DNA of 64,000 bases, from contig NZ_CP043420.1 of assembly GCF_008247605.1 (NCBI RefSeq), forward strand, positions 2,046,001-2,110,000, read 5' to 3'. A model generated the notes under the pieces. That model was given only the letters and a program-made list of their open reading frames with translations, was not told the origin of the DNA and searched no databases. Positions within the stretch are counted from its first letter, which is position 1; each line of letters begins with the position of its first letter. Origin of the DNA: Kushneria phosphatilytica. GTDB lineage: Bacteria > Pseudomonadota > Gammaproteobacteria > Pseudomonadales > Halomonadaceae. Of this stretch, positions 14,987 to 24,418 are shown piece after piece. The translations under genes were made by a program, and so were the position numbers.

Positions 14987-16138
14987 ATGCGTCAGGTAGA
15001 AAGAGCGATATTCGATATACGCCGGGGATTGCCTGTGCTGTTACGCGACGAGGCCGGTGATACCCTGGTTCATCCTATTGAAGGGATCGGTGATGAACAG
15101 CTGCGCAAGCTGACACAAACAGCCGGATGTACCCCGGGCTTGGTGCTGACTGCACATCGATTGGCAGCCATGGGGCACAACTTTAACGATGATCGGGGCA
15201 CTCGCGGCGGGCGCTTGAGAATCGAGGGTGTGAGTGACAGCGACACCCTGACCCTGCTCGCCGCATCGCGTTACGCCAGGGGTGTCGATGGCGATACCTG
15301 GCAAGCGCTGACAATGGCCGATGAAGCGGCGCTGGCCATGATGCGCCGCGCCCTTCTGATTCCTGCTGCCATCACGGCCCGCATCGACCCCGAACAAAGT
15401 GAGCGAATCGAGCAATTGATTGCCGAAGGTGAGCTGCTCGCAGTATCAGCCGAGAGCGCCAGAGCCTGTCAGAACAGTACGGTGGGATTACTCGGTCGTA
15501 TCAGTGAAGCTGAAATCCCTCTGGTCGAAGCCGAAAGGACCCGCTTTATTCTCTTTCGCGAGCCGGATGGACTACGTGAGCACATTGCCGTGGTAATCGG
15601 CGATCCCGAGCAATGGGACCAGGCTGTACCGGTTCGACTGCATTCGGCCTGTCTGACCGGCGATCTGTTCGGCAGTCTGCGCTGCGACTGTGGCGAGCAA
15701 CTGCGCAATGGCGTTGACTCGATCCAGCGCATGGGCGGCGGTGTACTGCTCTATCTTGCGCAGGAGGGCCGCGGCATCGGTCTGGCCAACAAGCTTCGTG
15801 CTTACGCCATGCAGGATGAAGGGCTGGACACCATCGATGCCGATCAGGTACTCGGATTCGGTGAAGACGAGCGCCACTACGCCATGGCCCTGGATATCCT
15901 TATCGAACTTGGCATCCGTCGCATTCAGCTTCTGACCAACAATCCGGCCAAGCTGGCTGCCATGAACCAGGGGGGTATCGAAGTCGTCAATCGCCAGGGA
16001 ATTTATGGTCGACTGACCAATCAGAATCATCGTTACCTGACTGCCAAGGCGCACCGCGCCGGTCATCTGCTGGATGAAGTCCTGGATGAACAGGAAGAAA
16101 CCGGATCCGCCACCTTCTCCAGAGCCGCCTCGAAATAA
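14987..16138 (+). CDS. GTP cyclohydrolase II-like protein with a degenerate RibB-like N-terminal half
   Basis: Opens the imidazole ring of GTP, releasing formate and pyrophosphate, to give a diaminopyrimidinone ribosyl phosphate. It is 383 residues, starting after AAGGAG. The C-terminal half (about 178-365) is a complete cyclohydrolase II: zinc cysteines C222, C233 and C235 (C-x10-C-x-C), QEGRGIGLANKLRAYA, and DERHYAMA with the catalytic tyrosine. The first 135 residues resemble dihydroxybutanone-phosphate synthase in outline (ALR-like start, RRGLPVLLRDEAGDTL, GLVLTAHRLAAMG). The acidic RENEGD active-site motif is lost, so the RibB activity is probably dead. It is likely a RibBA paralog recruited to the cluster; a housekeeping ribA should exist elsewhere. 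Confidence 0.85.
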   Translation: MRQVERAIFDIRRGLPVLLRDEAGDTLVHPIEGIGDEQLRKLTQTAGCTPGLVLTAHRLAAMGHNFNDDRGTRGGRLRIEGVSDSDTLTLLAASRYARGVDGDTWQALTMADEAALAMMRRALLIPAAITARIDPEQSERIEQLIAEGELLAVSAESARACQNSTVGLLGRISEAEIPLVEAERTRFILFREPDGLREHIAVVIGDPEQWDQAVPVRLHSACLTGDLFGSLRCDCGEQLRNGVDSIQRMGGGVLLYLAQEGRGIGLANKLRAYAMQDEGLDTIDADQVLGFGEDERHYAMALDILIELGIRRIQLLTNNPAKLAAMNQGGIEVVNRQGIYGRLTNQNHRYLTAKAHRAGHLLDEVLDEQEETGSATFSRAASK

Positions 16139-16148
16139 CAGGATGCGC

Positions 16149-16172
16149 GCGCCAGTCGATCAGGACTGGCGC
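16149..16172. terminator. Perfect 9-bp hairpin between convergent genes
   Basis: GCGCCAGTC and GACTGGCGC pair perfectly around GATCAG, in the 40 bases between the cyclohydrolase-like and creatininase-like stop codons. It is symmetrical and so could serve both strands. There is no long T-run. Confidence 0.45.
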
Positions 16173-16178
16173 CGGCCT

Positions 16179-16991
16179 CTACCCTTTCCGATGTAGCGCC
16201 AGACTGGCCAGATCGAATTCACGAGTCTGTTGCAGTACCTCGACCGTCCGCTCGGCAAAGTGCCTCACCAGCCGCTCTCCCAGTGCCGCGTTTGCCAGGG
16301 TGGCATCCCCGGTGACGCCCTCGGAATTCAGATCTTCCGCCATCCAGGCAAACCCGGCCGGCCCTTCCGGGCCCAGCGACTGCCCTGCCTGATGACGCCG
16401 CAATCCCAGCGATGGCGCGTTGCTCATGGCCTCAACGCGTACCTGCTCGGGATGCAGATGAAGCATCATGGCTGTCTCCACGGCCCCACCATGCAGGCCG
16501 AACCGCAACTCTTCTTCCGGAAGCCAACCCGTCGGTGGGGTAAAACGTGGATAAGTGACCTTCACCACCAGCAACTCATGCAACTCGCGCAAACGCAACG
16601 CTGCCATATCCATCAGGGCCCGGTTCCCACCATGTCCATTGAACATGACGAGGCGTCGAATACCGGTACGCGCAACACTTTCCCCCAGGGACTCGATCCA
16701 GCTCATCGCCACTTCCGGTGTCAGACTCAAAGTTCCCGGAAAACGGTTGTGCTCGGGACTCAGCGCGACGGTCATGGTGGGCAGTTGCAATACCGGGCCG
16801 CTGCCGGGCGACAGCTTTTCCAGCGCGGCATGCAGAATCCCTTCGGTGATATCGACATCCGTGGAGAGCGGCAGGTGCGCCCCATGCTGCTCGATGGCTG
16901 CCATGGGCAGTACCGCTACGCTATCGTCATTCACCAGTTGCCCGAGTTCGATACTGGTCAATGACGACCAGCTCTTCCAGCGTTCGATCAT
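16179..16991 (-). CDS. Creatininase-family metal-dependent amidohydrolase
   Basis: A 270-residue amidohydrolase. The metal-binding pattern of the family is present: E34, H36 and D45 in EQHGAHLPLSTD, NGHGGN at 118-123, and H167 with E172 in LHGGAVET. The family includes creatininase, the mycofactocin peptidase MftE, and archaeal ArfB. ArfB removes the formyl group from the formylaminopyrimidine made from GTP in riboflavin and F420 synthesis. Because it sits beside a GTP cyclohydrolase II-like gene, an ArfB-like deformylase or an amide-hydrolysing step on the same ring is a sensible guess. Creatinine degradation is unlikely, as no creatinase is nearby. It converges with the cyclohydrolase gene. 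Confidence 0.85.
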   Translation of the reverse strand: MIERWKSWSSLTSIELGQLVNDDSVAVLPMAAIEQHGAHLPLSTDVDITEGILHAALEKLSPGSGPVLQLPTMTVALSPEHNRFPGTLSLTPEVAMSWIESLGESVARTGIRRLVMFNGHGGNRALMDMAALRLRELHELLVVKVTYPRFTPPTGWLPEEELRFGLHGGAVETAMMLHLHPEQVRVEAMSNAPSLGLRRHQAGQSLGPEGPAGFAWMAEDLNSEGVTGDATLANAALGERLVRHFAERTVEVLQQTREFDLASLALHRKG

Positions 16992-17147
16992 GAAAGTGCC
17001 TTCCCGTTGTGCCGCATCAGCTCAAGGGTGGAAAACCGCAGCTTGGCTGCCATTCCTTTACTACTCTTGTACAGAGAACGCTCTTCATATCGCAGATCGG
17101 CTCGTTGAAGGGTTGCATCACGCATCGCTCACGGAGGAGAGATCGTC

Positions 17148-17288
17148 ATGTCCAGCAACGAAATCACCCTTGTACGCAATACTCCCCTGACGGCCATTCA
17201 TCATCTTCCCGATGAACTGCTCGACCGCTATCTGGCCATCTGTTCGCCTGCAGTCCGTGAACCGTTACGCAGGCTCATGACACATTGA
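17148..17288 (+). CDS. Small hypothetical protein (46 aa)
   Basis: A short gene with a strong ribosome site (GGAGGAG, spacing about eight) before ATG 17148. The product starts MSSNEITLVRNTPLTAIHHL and continues with an amphipathic, slightly basic helix to its end. There is one cysteine and no membrane segment. It lies in the 316-base space between the divergent creatininase-like gene and the recD end, and converges on recD. No family is recognised. The ribosome site is the main support. Confidence 0.45.
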   Translation: MSSNEITLVRNTPLTAIHHLPDELLDRYLAICSPAVREPLRRLMTH

Positions 17289-17307
17289 ATGCCATCTGAC
17301 ACTTCTG

Positions 17308-19359
17308 TCATGACGACAGTCCGGCTGCTGCCTGCAAGCGCTCGCGAATGTGGGAGGCTCGATGTACCCGCCGTGCCGTGGCATGCACCAGCGCCTCATC
17401 GAAGGCGCTGACCAACTGACAATGAGAGCGGGCGCGTGTTACAGCGGTATACACCAGCTCCCGTGTCAGAATGGGGTTGGGGCGATCGGGGAGTACGAAC
17501 AGGATCCGCTCGAATTCGGAGCCCTGTGACTTGTGCACGGTCATGGCCCAGGCCGTTTCGACGCTATCCAGTCGCCCGGGCAATACTGCCCGTGCACGAC
17601 GCCCCTTCTGATCATCGGCCACTTCGAAAAACACCCGCAGTCGCCCCTCGGCCCGAGAGTCCGGCAGAGTAATACCGATATCACCATTGTACAAAGCAAG
17701 CTGCGGATCATTGCGTGTAATCATGACCGGTCGCCCGGCGTACCAACCCGAGGTGGCCGCAATCAACCCTTCACGCTCCATTGCCTCGGCAATCCGCTCA
17801 TTGAGCCCCTCGGTGCCCCATGGGCCACGTCGCAGTGCACAAAGCACCTGGAAGCGACCCAGGGCATCCAGAATCTCGAGTGGATCACCGCCTTGCTGCA
17901 TCAATTCAAGGTAATTGCGATAACCCTCCATGATCAGGCCGATCAGTTGCCGGTCCCCGGGACCGGAGAGACGCTGCCACGCAATGTCTTCGTAACCTGC
18001 CGACCAGAGCCGCCGCACGCCGGCGGTATCGCCGGCATTGATACATTCGGCCAGACGCCCGATACCACTTCCCGCCTCGAAACGATAACTCTGCCGTAGT
18101 ACTACGACGTGATCGCGCATGGGGTCGGTCGCAGACGCCGCAGGCTGTTCCCGCTCAAGACAGGTACCGGTCATTGTCTGTAGATAGGTCATCAGTTCAT
18201 CGCTATAACCGACGCGTTCCGCCCCCTGGCAGAGATCCCCGAGTACTGCGCCAGCCTCGACCGATGCCAGCTGATCCTTGTCACCCAGCAGGATCAGCCT
18301 TGCCTGGTCCGGCAGCGCTGCCAGCAGCGCCGCCATCAGCTCGAGATCAACCATCGAAGCCTCATCCACCACCAACAGATCCAGGCTCAGGGGATGCTGC
18401 CGATCATGACGAAAATGTCGGCTGTCGGAACGCGCCCCCAGCAGGCGATGCAGTGTGGTGGCCTCTGCCGGCAGTGAACGGCGTATTTCAGGCGCCAGTG
18501 TCAGGCGCTCCAGAGCCCGACCAATGGATTCGGTCAGGCGCGCGGCAGCCTTGCCGGTCGGTGCCACCAGTCGAATGGCAAGCGGCTGGCCTTCACTGGC
18601 CAGCGCATTTTCCTGCAACAATGCCAGCAATCGAGTTACGGTAGTGGTCTTGCCGGTGCCGGGACCGCCGGAAATCACGGTCAAACGCTGATACAACGCC
18701 AGTGCACAGGCCAGTTGCTGCCAATCGGGCGTCACATGGTCTGCATTGCGCTGGAAAAGCTCTGCCAGTCGCGGTCCGAGCAGCGCAATATCCAACGAGT
18801 CGGAGATGTTCATACGGCGTCCGAGCTGCAATGCAACATCGCACTCACAGCGCCAGAAGCGATACAGATACAGCCGCTGCTGCTCCAGCACCAGCGGCGT
18901 ACTCGCCCGGCCATCTCCGATCAGTGGCGAGGCAGCCAACTGCTCTGTCCAGAGACCCACACTGCTGACACCCAGACGCGCCAGGACATGAGCCGGCGTC
19001 TCGATAACACCCATGCCATCGGCCGCTCTCACACTCCGCTCCTGTGGCGGCAACGACAATACGGCATCGGCATCCGTCAGCGCCTGTTCGAGATCAAGGC
19101 AGACATGACCGCGCCCGAGCTGATGACTGACCAGAGCAATCGACAATCGCACCAGCGGGGACATGGTTGGCTCGTGCTCGGATAGAAAGCGCGCGAGATG
19201 GGCATCCAGCGGACGCAACCACTGCATCTCTACCCATTGATCGAGTAGCTCATCAATCGCCAGCGATCCCGTCACTTCAGTGGTTATGTCTGGCGGCGCC
19301 CCTTCTTCCTCGAGCAGAGAATCAAAAGAGAGCTGACCCGGGGAGATGCGGTGCTTCAT
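17308..19359 (-). CDS. recD: Exodeoxyribonuclease V alpha subunit RecD
   Basis: The 5'-3' helicase motor of the RecBCD double-strand-break repair enzyme, 683 residues, slightly longer than in E. coli (608). Walker A is SGGPGTGKTTT at about 230-240, motif II is LVVDEASM, and the C-terminal helicase motif AMTVHKSQGSEF is present. These are the usual superfamily 1B signatures. The start codon overlaps the recB stop (ATGA on the minus strand), so the two subunits are translated together in balanced amounts. The recC gene is not adjacent but lies 18 kb to the right. Confidence 0.95.
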   Translation of the reverse strand: MKHRISPGQLSFDSLLEEEGAPPDITTEVTGSLAIDELLDQWVEMQWLRPLDAHLARFLSEHEPTMSPLVRLSIALVSHQLGRGHVCLDLEQALTDADAVLSLPPQERSVRAADGMGVIETPAHVLARLGVSSVGLWTEQLAASPLIGDGRASTPLVLEQQRLYLYRFWRCECDVALQLGRRMNISDSLDIALLGPRLAELFQRNADHVTPDWQQLACALALYQRLTVISGGPGTGKTTTVTRLLALLQENALASEGQPLAIRLVAPTGKAAARLTESIGRALERLTLAPEIRRSLPAEATTLHRLLGARSDSRHFRHDRQHPLSLDLLVVDEASMVDLELMAALLAALPDQARLILLGDKDQLASVEAGAVLGDLCQGAERVGYSDELMTYLQTMTGTCLEREQPAASATDPMRDHVVVLRQSYRFEAGSGIGRLAECINAGDTAGVRRLWSAGYEDIAWQRLSGPGDRQLIGLIMEGYRNYLELMQQGGDPLEILDALGRFQVLCALRRGPWGTEGLNERIAEAMEREGLIAATSGWYAGRPVMITRNDPQLALYNGDIGITLPDSRAEGRLRVFFEVADDQKGRRARAVLPGRLDSVETAWAMTVHKSQGSEFERILFVLPDRPNPILTRELVYTAVTRARSHCQLVSAFDEALVHATARRVHRASHIRERLQAAAGLSS

Positions 19360-22300
19360 GGCTCTCGCTCTGTGTAGAAGGTATCAATCCCCCCTGCCTC
19401 ACGACCTGATACGTCACCCTCCAGCCAGCGATCAAGTGTCTCTATCAGTTCACGGGCAGGTCGTCGATAAAGAACACCGCGCCCATCACCTGCTCCATCC
19501 ATACCTCTCACAAACGCATAGAAGACCCCACCGCAGTGGTCATCGTAGTCGTATTCCGCCAGTCGGGTACGCAGCAGGCGATGCAGTGCCAGGGTATACA
19601 GCACATATTGCAGATCATAACGATGTGCCCCGATGGCGCCCAGCATGGCGGATTCATCGTAATGCTCGGGTAAATCGCCGAGATGGTTGGATTTCCAGTC
19701 CAGCAGGTAGTAACGGCCGTTGTATTCGAACAGCAGATCAATATAGCCCTTGAGCATGCCGGTCAGCTCACGCTCTGGCAGTATCGGTCGAGGCACCGGC
19801 AGATACTCATGCTGGCGCACCAGGGCATCAAGGCGTTGGCTGTCAGCATGTCGCGCAGGCAGCCAGAATTCCAGCTCAATACGCCAGTGACCAGGATACG
19901 CCAGAGACAGGCCGGGGATCGCCGGATGCAGCGGCGCAGGCAGGACCTGCGCTATCCATGAAAGCAGAATATCTCTCCAGTGCGGCTCAAAGCCACGTCT
20001 TGCCAAACGTGCCGTGATCAACCCGGCCAGCGCGCGGCGATGAGTACTGTTCGGGTCATCCAGGGTAGCCAGTTGCCCGAAATCGATCTGTTCGAACAGG
20101 CCATGCAAAAAAGTACCGGCACGCGGCCCACGCGGGAAATCGATCAGACGCCGGGCAGATGGCAGCGGTACCGGATTGCGCTCGGCCAGCACCTCCAGAT
20201 CAATGCCGGGCTGCTCGTCCATGGCACCGAAAGACTCTGTTTCCTCATCCCCTTCCTGCAGATGGGCGCCGCTCATCAATGCGGTATAGGAAGCAATCCA
20301 CCAGTTGCGGTCGATTCGCCCGGTAAACCGGCGCGCCGGGGTGATTTCGCGATTTTCCACCGAACCAGGCAGCGACTCGGACGCCGGCTGTGGCGGAGGT
20401 GACAGTGTTATGACGTCACCATCACTCAGCTTCTCCAGTAGTGCGCGCAAGTGACCTGCTTCCAGCGATTTATCCGTATGGCCATTCATCAGGCTGCCGA
20501 ACGCCGAGCGCAGGAGGGTGGTTGCTCCCTCGGGGGCCTCCTTTTTGCGAGCCCCCTTGTACAGCGGCGCAATACCCAGTCGACAGGCGTAGCGCGCGCG
20601 CGTCATGGCGACATACAGCAACCGCAGATCTTCGGCCAGACGCTCCCGATCAGCCTGTTGTCGCTGCGCCGTGGTCGGCGCCATGACAGTTGCCCTGCCT
20701 CGTTCGTCATCATGCAGGCGAAAATGTGTGGCCCGACCATCGATCTCCCGGTAGTCACAGGCAAACGGCAGATAGACCACGGCATACTCAAGCCCCTTGG
20801 ACTTGTGAATGGTGATCACTCTGACCAGCGTTTCATCGCTCTCCAGCCGCTGGATCAACGACTCCGGATCGAGCCCGGCTTCAAAACGACCCGACAGGGC
20901 CTGATGGAGCCAACGCAGCAGTGCCTGCTCGCCATCAAGATGCACACTCGCCGCCTGGGCCAGCTCCCCGAGATGCAGCAGATCAGTCAGAGCGCGCTCC
21001 CCCTCATCGCGAATAATCAGCCGCTTGCCGATATCAAAGTGACGCATCACCGCGCGCAGCATCGGTAATACGCCATCACGCTGCCAGAGCCGATGGTACT
21101 CGCCAAAACGCTCGACCATTGTCTCCCAGGCCAGCTCATCAACCTCGAGCTCGGCCACGGTATCCAGCGAATCGGACAGCAGCCGGGTAGCCAGCGCGGC
21201 TCTTAGCCTGCGGTCGTTATCGGGCTGGGCAACCGCCTCGAGCAGCTGCAACAGGTGGAAAGCTTCCGGCGACTGAAACACCGAGGACTTCTGACTGAGA
21301 TAGACGCTTCGGATCCCACCCCGTGCCAGCGCTTCGCGCACCAGTTCTGCCTCGCGTCCGGTGCGTACCAATACCGCCAGATCCGAGGGCCGCAGTGGTT
21401 CAAAATGGCCCCTGTCGTCACAAAACCCTGTCGTTCCATCGAGCCCACCTGTCAACAGACGCTGAATATCGGCTCGGGTCGCCTCTGCCATGCAACGGGC
21501 ATAGGTCTCCCGTCCGACAGATACCTCTCCCGACATCAACCAACAGCTCAAGGCCGGCTCTTCACCATACTCTCCCACCAATCGTTGTTGCCGCCCCTGT
21601 GCTGCCACCGGCTCGAACGGAATTTCATCCAGCAGAAATGGCGCCGAACACTGACCGAAGAAGCGATTGACAGCACTCACCATCGCCTCGGTCGAGCGGA
21701 AATTGGTGGCCAGCGTATAGTGCGCCGTAACATCACGACGCGCGGCAAGGTAGGTATGGATATCAGCCCCACGAAAGCCATAAATGGCCTGCTTGGGATC
21801 ACCGATCATCAGAAGGGTCGTGGCCATGTCATCGACTGGCACCGCAGGATAGATCGAGGAGAAGATACGGTACTGTACCGGGTCCGTGTCCTGAAACTCA
21901 TCGATCATGGCTACCGGCAATTCACGGCGAATTCGGCCTGCCAGACGCTCGCCTGCAGGTCCCGATAGTGCCACATCAAGCCCGTTGAGCAGATCATCGA
22001 AATCCCAGAGTCCCCGCCGACGCTTCTCCTGCTCCAAAGCGGCAGAGACCGTATCCCGGGCATGCGCCAGAATGTACGGCTGTACCTCCGGCAGCGCCTG
22101 CCGAGCCTCGGCCAGCGCATCAAGCGCTGAAAAGAACGCGTGTTCGGGTGTATCAGCCCTCTTTTTCGTAGCAGCCTTCAATCGTTGCTGCCCACACCAG
22201 GGCTGGCCGGACACCAGCAAGCCAGACTCCAGCAGTGACTCACCACGTGCACACCACTGCGCCAGTCGATCAAGACGCTCGGCCAGCTCATCCCCCTTGA

Positions 22301-23114
22301 AACGATTGGCAGCCAGCCGGCCCTGCTCAATAGCATCACGTAGCAGTGTCGTGATCTCTTCACCCGAGGAATACCATAACTGGCGTACCCGCTCGGCCTG
22401 CTCATCAAGCCTCTGATGGGCTCGAGTCAGCGGTAGTAGCGCCTCGGCCAGTGTTCCCGGTGCTTCGATCGATTGTTCGTTCCAGATCAGCGGCTGGGGT
22501 CGACCGCCATGCAACAGTGCCTGTAGTGACCGGGCCAGTGCCGCCGGGGATTCCCAGTAATCAAGCAACATCCCCTGCTGTTCGGGCTCGAGCGGGTAGA
22601 AGTGACAACGCCAGTAATCTTCAACCAGGGTTTCAAACAAGCGCTCGGTTTCATTGGTCAACTCGGCAGCAAACAGCGTGCCGCTGTCAAAGGCATGGCG
22701 CTTGAGCATGCGCTGACAAAAGCCATGAATGGTAAAGATGGCGGCATCGTCCATGACACGTGCCGCTCCATCCAGTCGACTGGCCTGAATCAAGCGGTGT
22801 TCGGGCTCGACCTCCGCCAGCAACCGTTCCAGCACGACATCAACGGTTTCACGTCCCAGCAAGGCATCGCGCGCCTGACGCAACCTCAGTCGAATGCGTT
22901 CACGCAGCTCTTCCGTTGCGGCCTCGGTAAAGGTGACGACCAGGATCTCGGGCGGCATCAACGGCCGGGGAAAGGCACAGTCCGAACCGCCATGTCCGAG
23001 GATCAGTCGTACATAAAGTGCCGCCAGGGTGAAGGTCTTGCCGGTACCGGCACTGGCTTCGATCAGACGACGACCGATCAGTGGCAGGGTGGCGATATCG
23101 AGATGTTCGCTCAT
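19356..23114 (-). CDS. recB: Exodeoxyribonuclease V beta subunit RecB
   Basis: The 3'-5' helicase and nuclease subunit of RecBCD, 1252 residues (E. coli 1180). The N-terminal UvrD-type motor has Walker A IEASAGTGKTFTL at 18-30, DEFQDTD, GDPKQAIYGFRGAD and VITIHKSKGLEY. The C-terminal nuclease has YYLLDWKSNHLG, with the aspartate and lysine of the Mg-dependent active site, so both activities look intact. The complex unwinds and degrades DNA ends until Chi and then loads RecA. The gene leads a recB-recD pair. No ribosome site is obvious at the start and no promoter is clear in the 130 bases before the divergent C45 gene. Confidence 0.96.
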   Translation of the reverse strand: MSEHLDIATLPLIGRRLIEASAGTGKTFTLAALYVRLILGHGGSDCAFPRPLMPPEILVVTFTEAATEELRERIRLRLRQARDALLGRETVDVVLERLLAEVEPEHRLIQASRLDGAARVMDDAAIFTIHGFCQRMLKRHAFDSGTLFAAELTNETERLFETLVEDYWRCHFYPLEPEQQGMLLDYWESPAALARSLQALLHGGRPQPLIWNEQSIEAPGTLAEALLPLTRAHQRLDEQAERVRQLWYSSGEEITTLLRDAIEQGRLAANRFKGDELAERLDRLAQWCARGESLLESGLLVSGQPWCGQQRLKAATKKRADTPEHAFFSALDALAEARQALPEVQPYILAHARDTVSAALEQEKRRRGLWDFDDLLNGLDVALSGPAGERLAGRIRRELPVAMIDEFQDTDPVQYRIFSSIYPAVPVDDMATTLLMIGDPKQAIYGFRGADIHTYLAARRDVTAHYTLATNFRSTEAMVSAVNRFFGQCSAPFLLDEIPFEPVAAQGRQQRLVGEYGEEPALSCWLMSGEVSVGRETYARCMAEATRADIQRLLTGGLDGTTGFCDDRGHFEPLRPSDLAVLVRTGREAELVREALARGGIRSVYLSQKSSVFQSPEAFHLLQLLEAVAQPDNDRRLRAALATRLLSDSLDTVAELEVDELAWETMVERFGEYHRLWQRDGVLPMLRAVMRHFDIGKRLIIRDEGERALTDLLHLGELAQAASVHLDGEQALLRWLHQALSGRFEAGLDPESLIQRLESDETLVRVITIHKSKGLEYAVVYLPFACDYREIDGRATHFRLHDDERGRATVMAPTTAQRQQADRERLAEDLRLLYVAMTRARYACRLGIAPLYKGARKKEAPEGATTLLRSAFGSLMNGHTDKSLEAGHLRALLEKLSDGDVITLSPPPQPASESLPGSVENREITPARRFTGRIDRNWWIASYTALMSGAHLQEGDEETESFGAMDEQPGIDLEVLAERNPVPLPSARRLIDFPRGPRAGTFLHGLFEQIDFGQLATLDDPNSTHRRALAGLITARLARRGFEPHWRDILLSWIAQVLPAPLHPAIPGLSLAYPGHWRIELEFWLPARHADSQRLDALVRQHEYLPVPRPILPERELTGMLKGYIDLLFEYNGRYYLLDWKSNHLGDLPEHYDESAMLGAIGAHRYDLQYVLYTLALHRLLRTRLAEYDYDDHCGGVFYAFVRGMDGAGDGRGVLYRRPARELIETLDRWLEGDVSGREAGGIDTFYTEREP

Positions 23115-23244
23115 CGACGCATTAGATCACTGTTATCAGGTGAGCGGCAAAATCTGCCGATTGCGGCAAGGGACTCGACGCCAGCGCAAACGCCCGCCAT
23201 GCTGTGAACAATACGCATGAGCACCAATCATCGAGGAGAGCGGC

Positions 23245-24312
23245 ATGGTCAAGCACATCGATATCCAGGGGACGCACCATGAGATCGGCGAAGCGCACGG
23301 TCAACAGGCGGCCACGGAGATCGAGCGCAGTCTGGCGACCTATGAGCGTCTCTTCCGCGAGCTGGCCGGCCTCGAATGGGGCGATGCTCGCCATGAAGCG
23401 GAACGCTTCAAGGCTGCCATCGAACATGTCTGTCCCGAACTGCTCGAAGAAATGGCTGGTATCGCCCATGGTGCCGGCATTGATCCACTGGATGTGCTGG
23501 TACTCAATGCCCGCAGTGAAATCGCGCTGACGCACACCACCGCCGAGTCCGGCGAAGCCTCGCAAAGCGATGGCTGCTCGTCCTTGTCACAGCGCCACTC
23601 GGAAACCGGTGAACAGTGGCTGGCGCAGAACTGGGACTGGAAAGCCGAGCAACGCGATGCGCTTGTGCGCATGACCGTGCGAGCTCCGGACAAGCCCGCG
23701 ATTCAGATGATTACTGAAGCCGGCATCATCGGCAAGATCGGCTTCAATGACAATGGCGTGGGGGTTTGCCTCAATGCCTTGCGCACAGCCATCTGCCGAC
23801 CCAAACTGCCGGTCCACGTCATGCTCCGTCGGGTTCTGGAGAGCGACGGCGTCGAGCACGCGCTGGATATGATCGATGAAGTCGGTGTGGCCTCTCCGGC
23901 GCACTTTCTGATCGCCGATGGTCTGGGCAATGCAGCCGGTGTCGAAGTATCACCAATGGGTGATAGTGCCATGACGCCCCGGCATGGTCGCCTGTGCCAT
24001 ACCAACCACCTGATCGCCCGGCACCTCCCCCCGGGGCTGGAAGACTTCCCGCGGGAAGACTCCATTTCCCGACTGACCCGACTGCGCGAACTCATCGCCG
24101 ACAGTGAACCTTCCTTCGAAACACTGCGTGCCCATCTCAGTGATGAGCAAGGGGCCCCTTCAGCCATCAATCGCCATGAAGACCCCGCTCAGCCTGAGGG
24201 AGAACGCATGGAAACCCTGTTTACCATCATCATGAATCTGAGCCGCAAGCAGGCACAGGTCAGTCTTGGTAAACCCTCGGATAATCCCGAAGTGTTCGAG
24301 ATGCGTTTCTGA
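23245..24312 (+). CDS. C45 family autoproteolytic acyltransferase/hydrolase
   Basis: A 355-residue N-terminal-nucleophile protein related to acyl-CoA:6-aminopenicillanic acid acyltransferase of penicillin-producing fungi. In that family the precursor cuts itself just before a cysteine that becomes the catalytic residue. Here the matching position is C111 in SDGCSSL, followed by QNWDWK, also typical. The last third has a conserved NGVGVCLNALR. The start follows GAGGAG. No signal peptide is seen, so it is probably cytosolic. Bacterial members are mostly uncharacterised amide hydrolases. A role in beta-lactam production is not suggested by the neighbours. The gene is divergent from recB. Confidence 0.82.
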   Translation: MVKHIDIQGTHHEIGEAHGQQAATEIERSLATYERLFRELAGLEWGDARHEAERFKAAIEHVCPELLEEMAGIAHGAGIDPLDVLVLNARSEIALTHTTAESGEASQSDGCSSLSQRHSETGEQWLAQNWDWKAEQRDALVRMTVRAPDKPAIQMITEAGIIGKIGFNDNGVGVCLNALRTAICRPKLPVHVMLRRVLESDGVEHALDMIDEVGVASPAHFLIADGLGNAAGVEVSPMGDSAMTPRHGRLCHTNHLIARHLPPGLEDFPREDSISRLTRLRELIADSEPSFETLRAHLSDEQGAPSAINRHEDPAQPEGERMETLFTIIMNLSRKQAQVSLGKPSDNPEVFEMRF

Positions 24313-24351
24313 GCCGCTTTTTTTGCAACATCCATCACGCATTTGTAGCGA

Positions 24352-24377
24352 TTAGTAGAGCGCTAAGTCTCTACTAA
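24352..24377. promoter_or_regulatory. Inverted repeat upstream of the ATP-grasp gene (possible operator)
   Basis: TTAGTAGAG and CTCTACTAA are perfect 9-base arms separated by 8 bases, 42 bases before the start codon. TATTCT at 24380-24385 right after it could be a -10 box, so a protein bound at the repeat would control this promoter. Confidence 0.35.
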
Positions 24378-24418
24378 GCTATTCTCGGCATGCTCCGCCT
24401 GACCTGTTCAGGCAAGGC

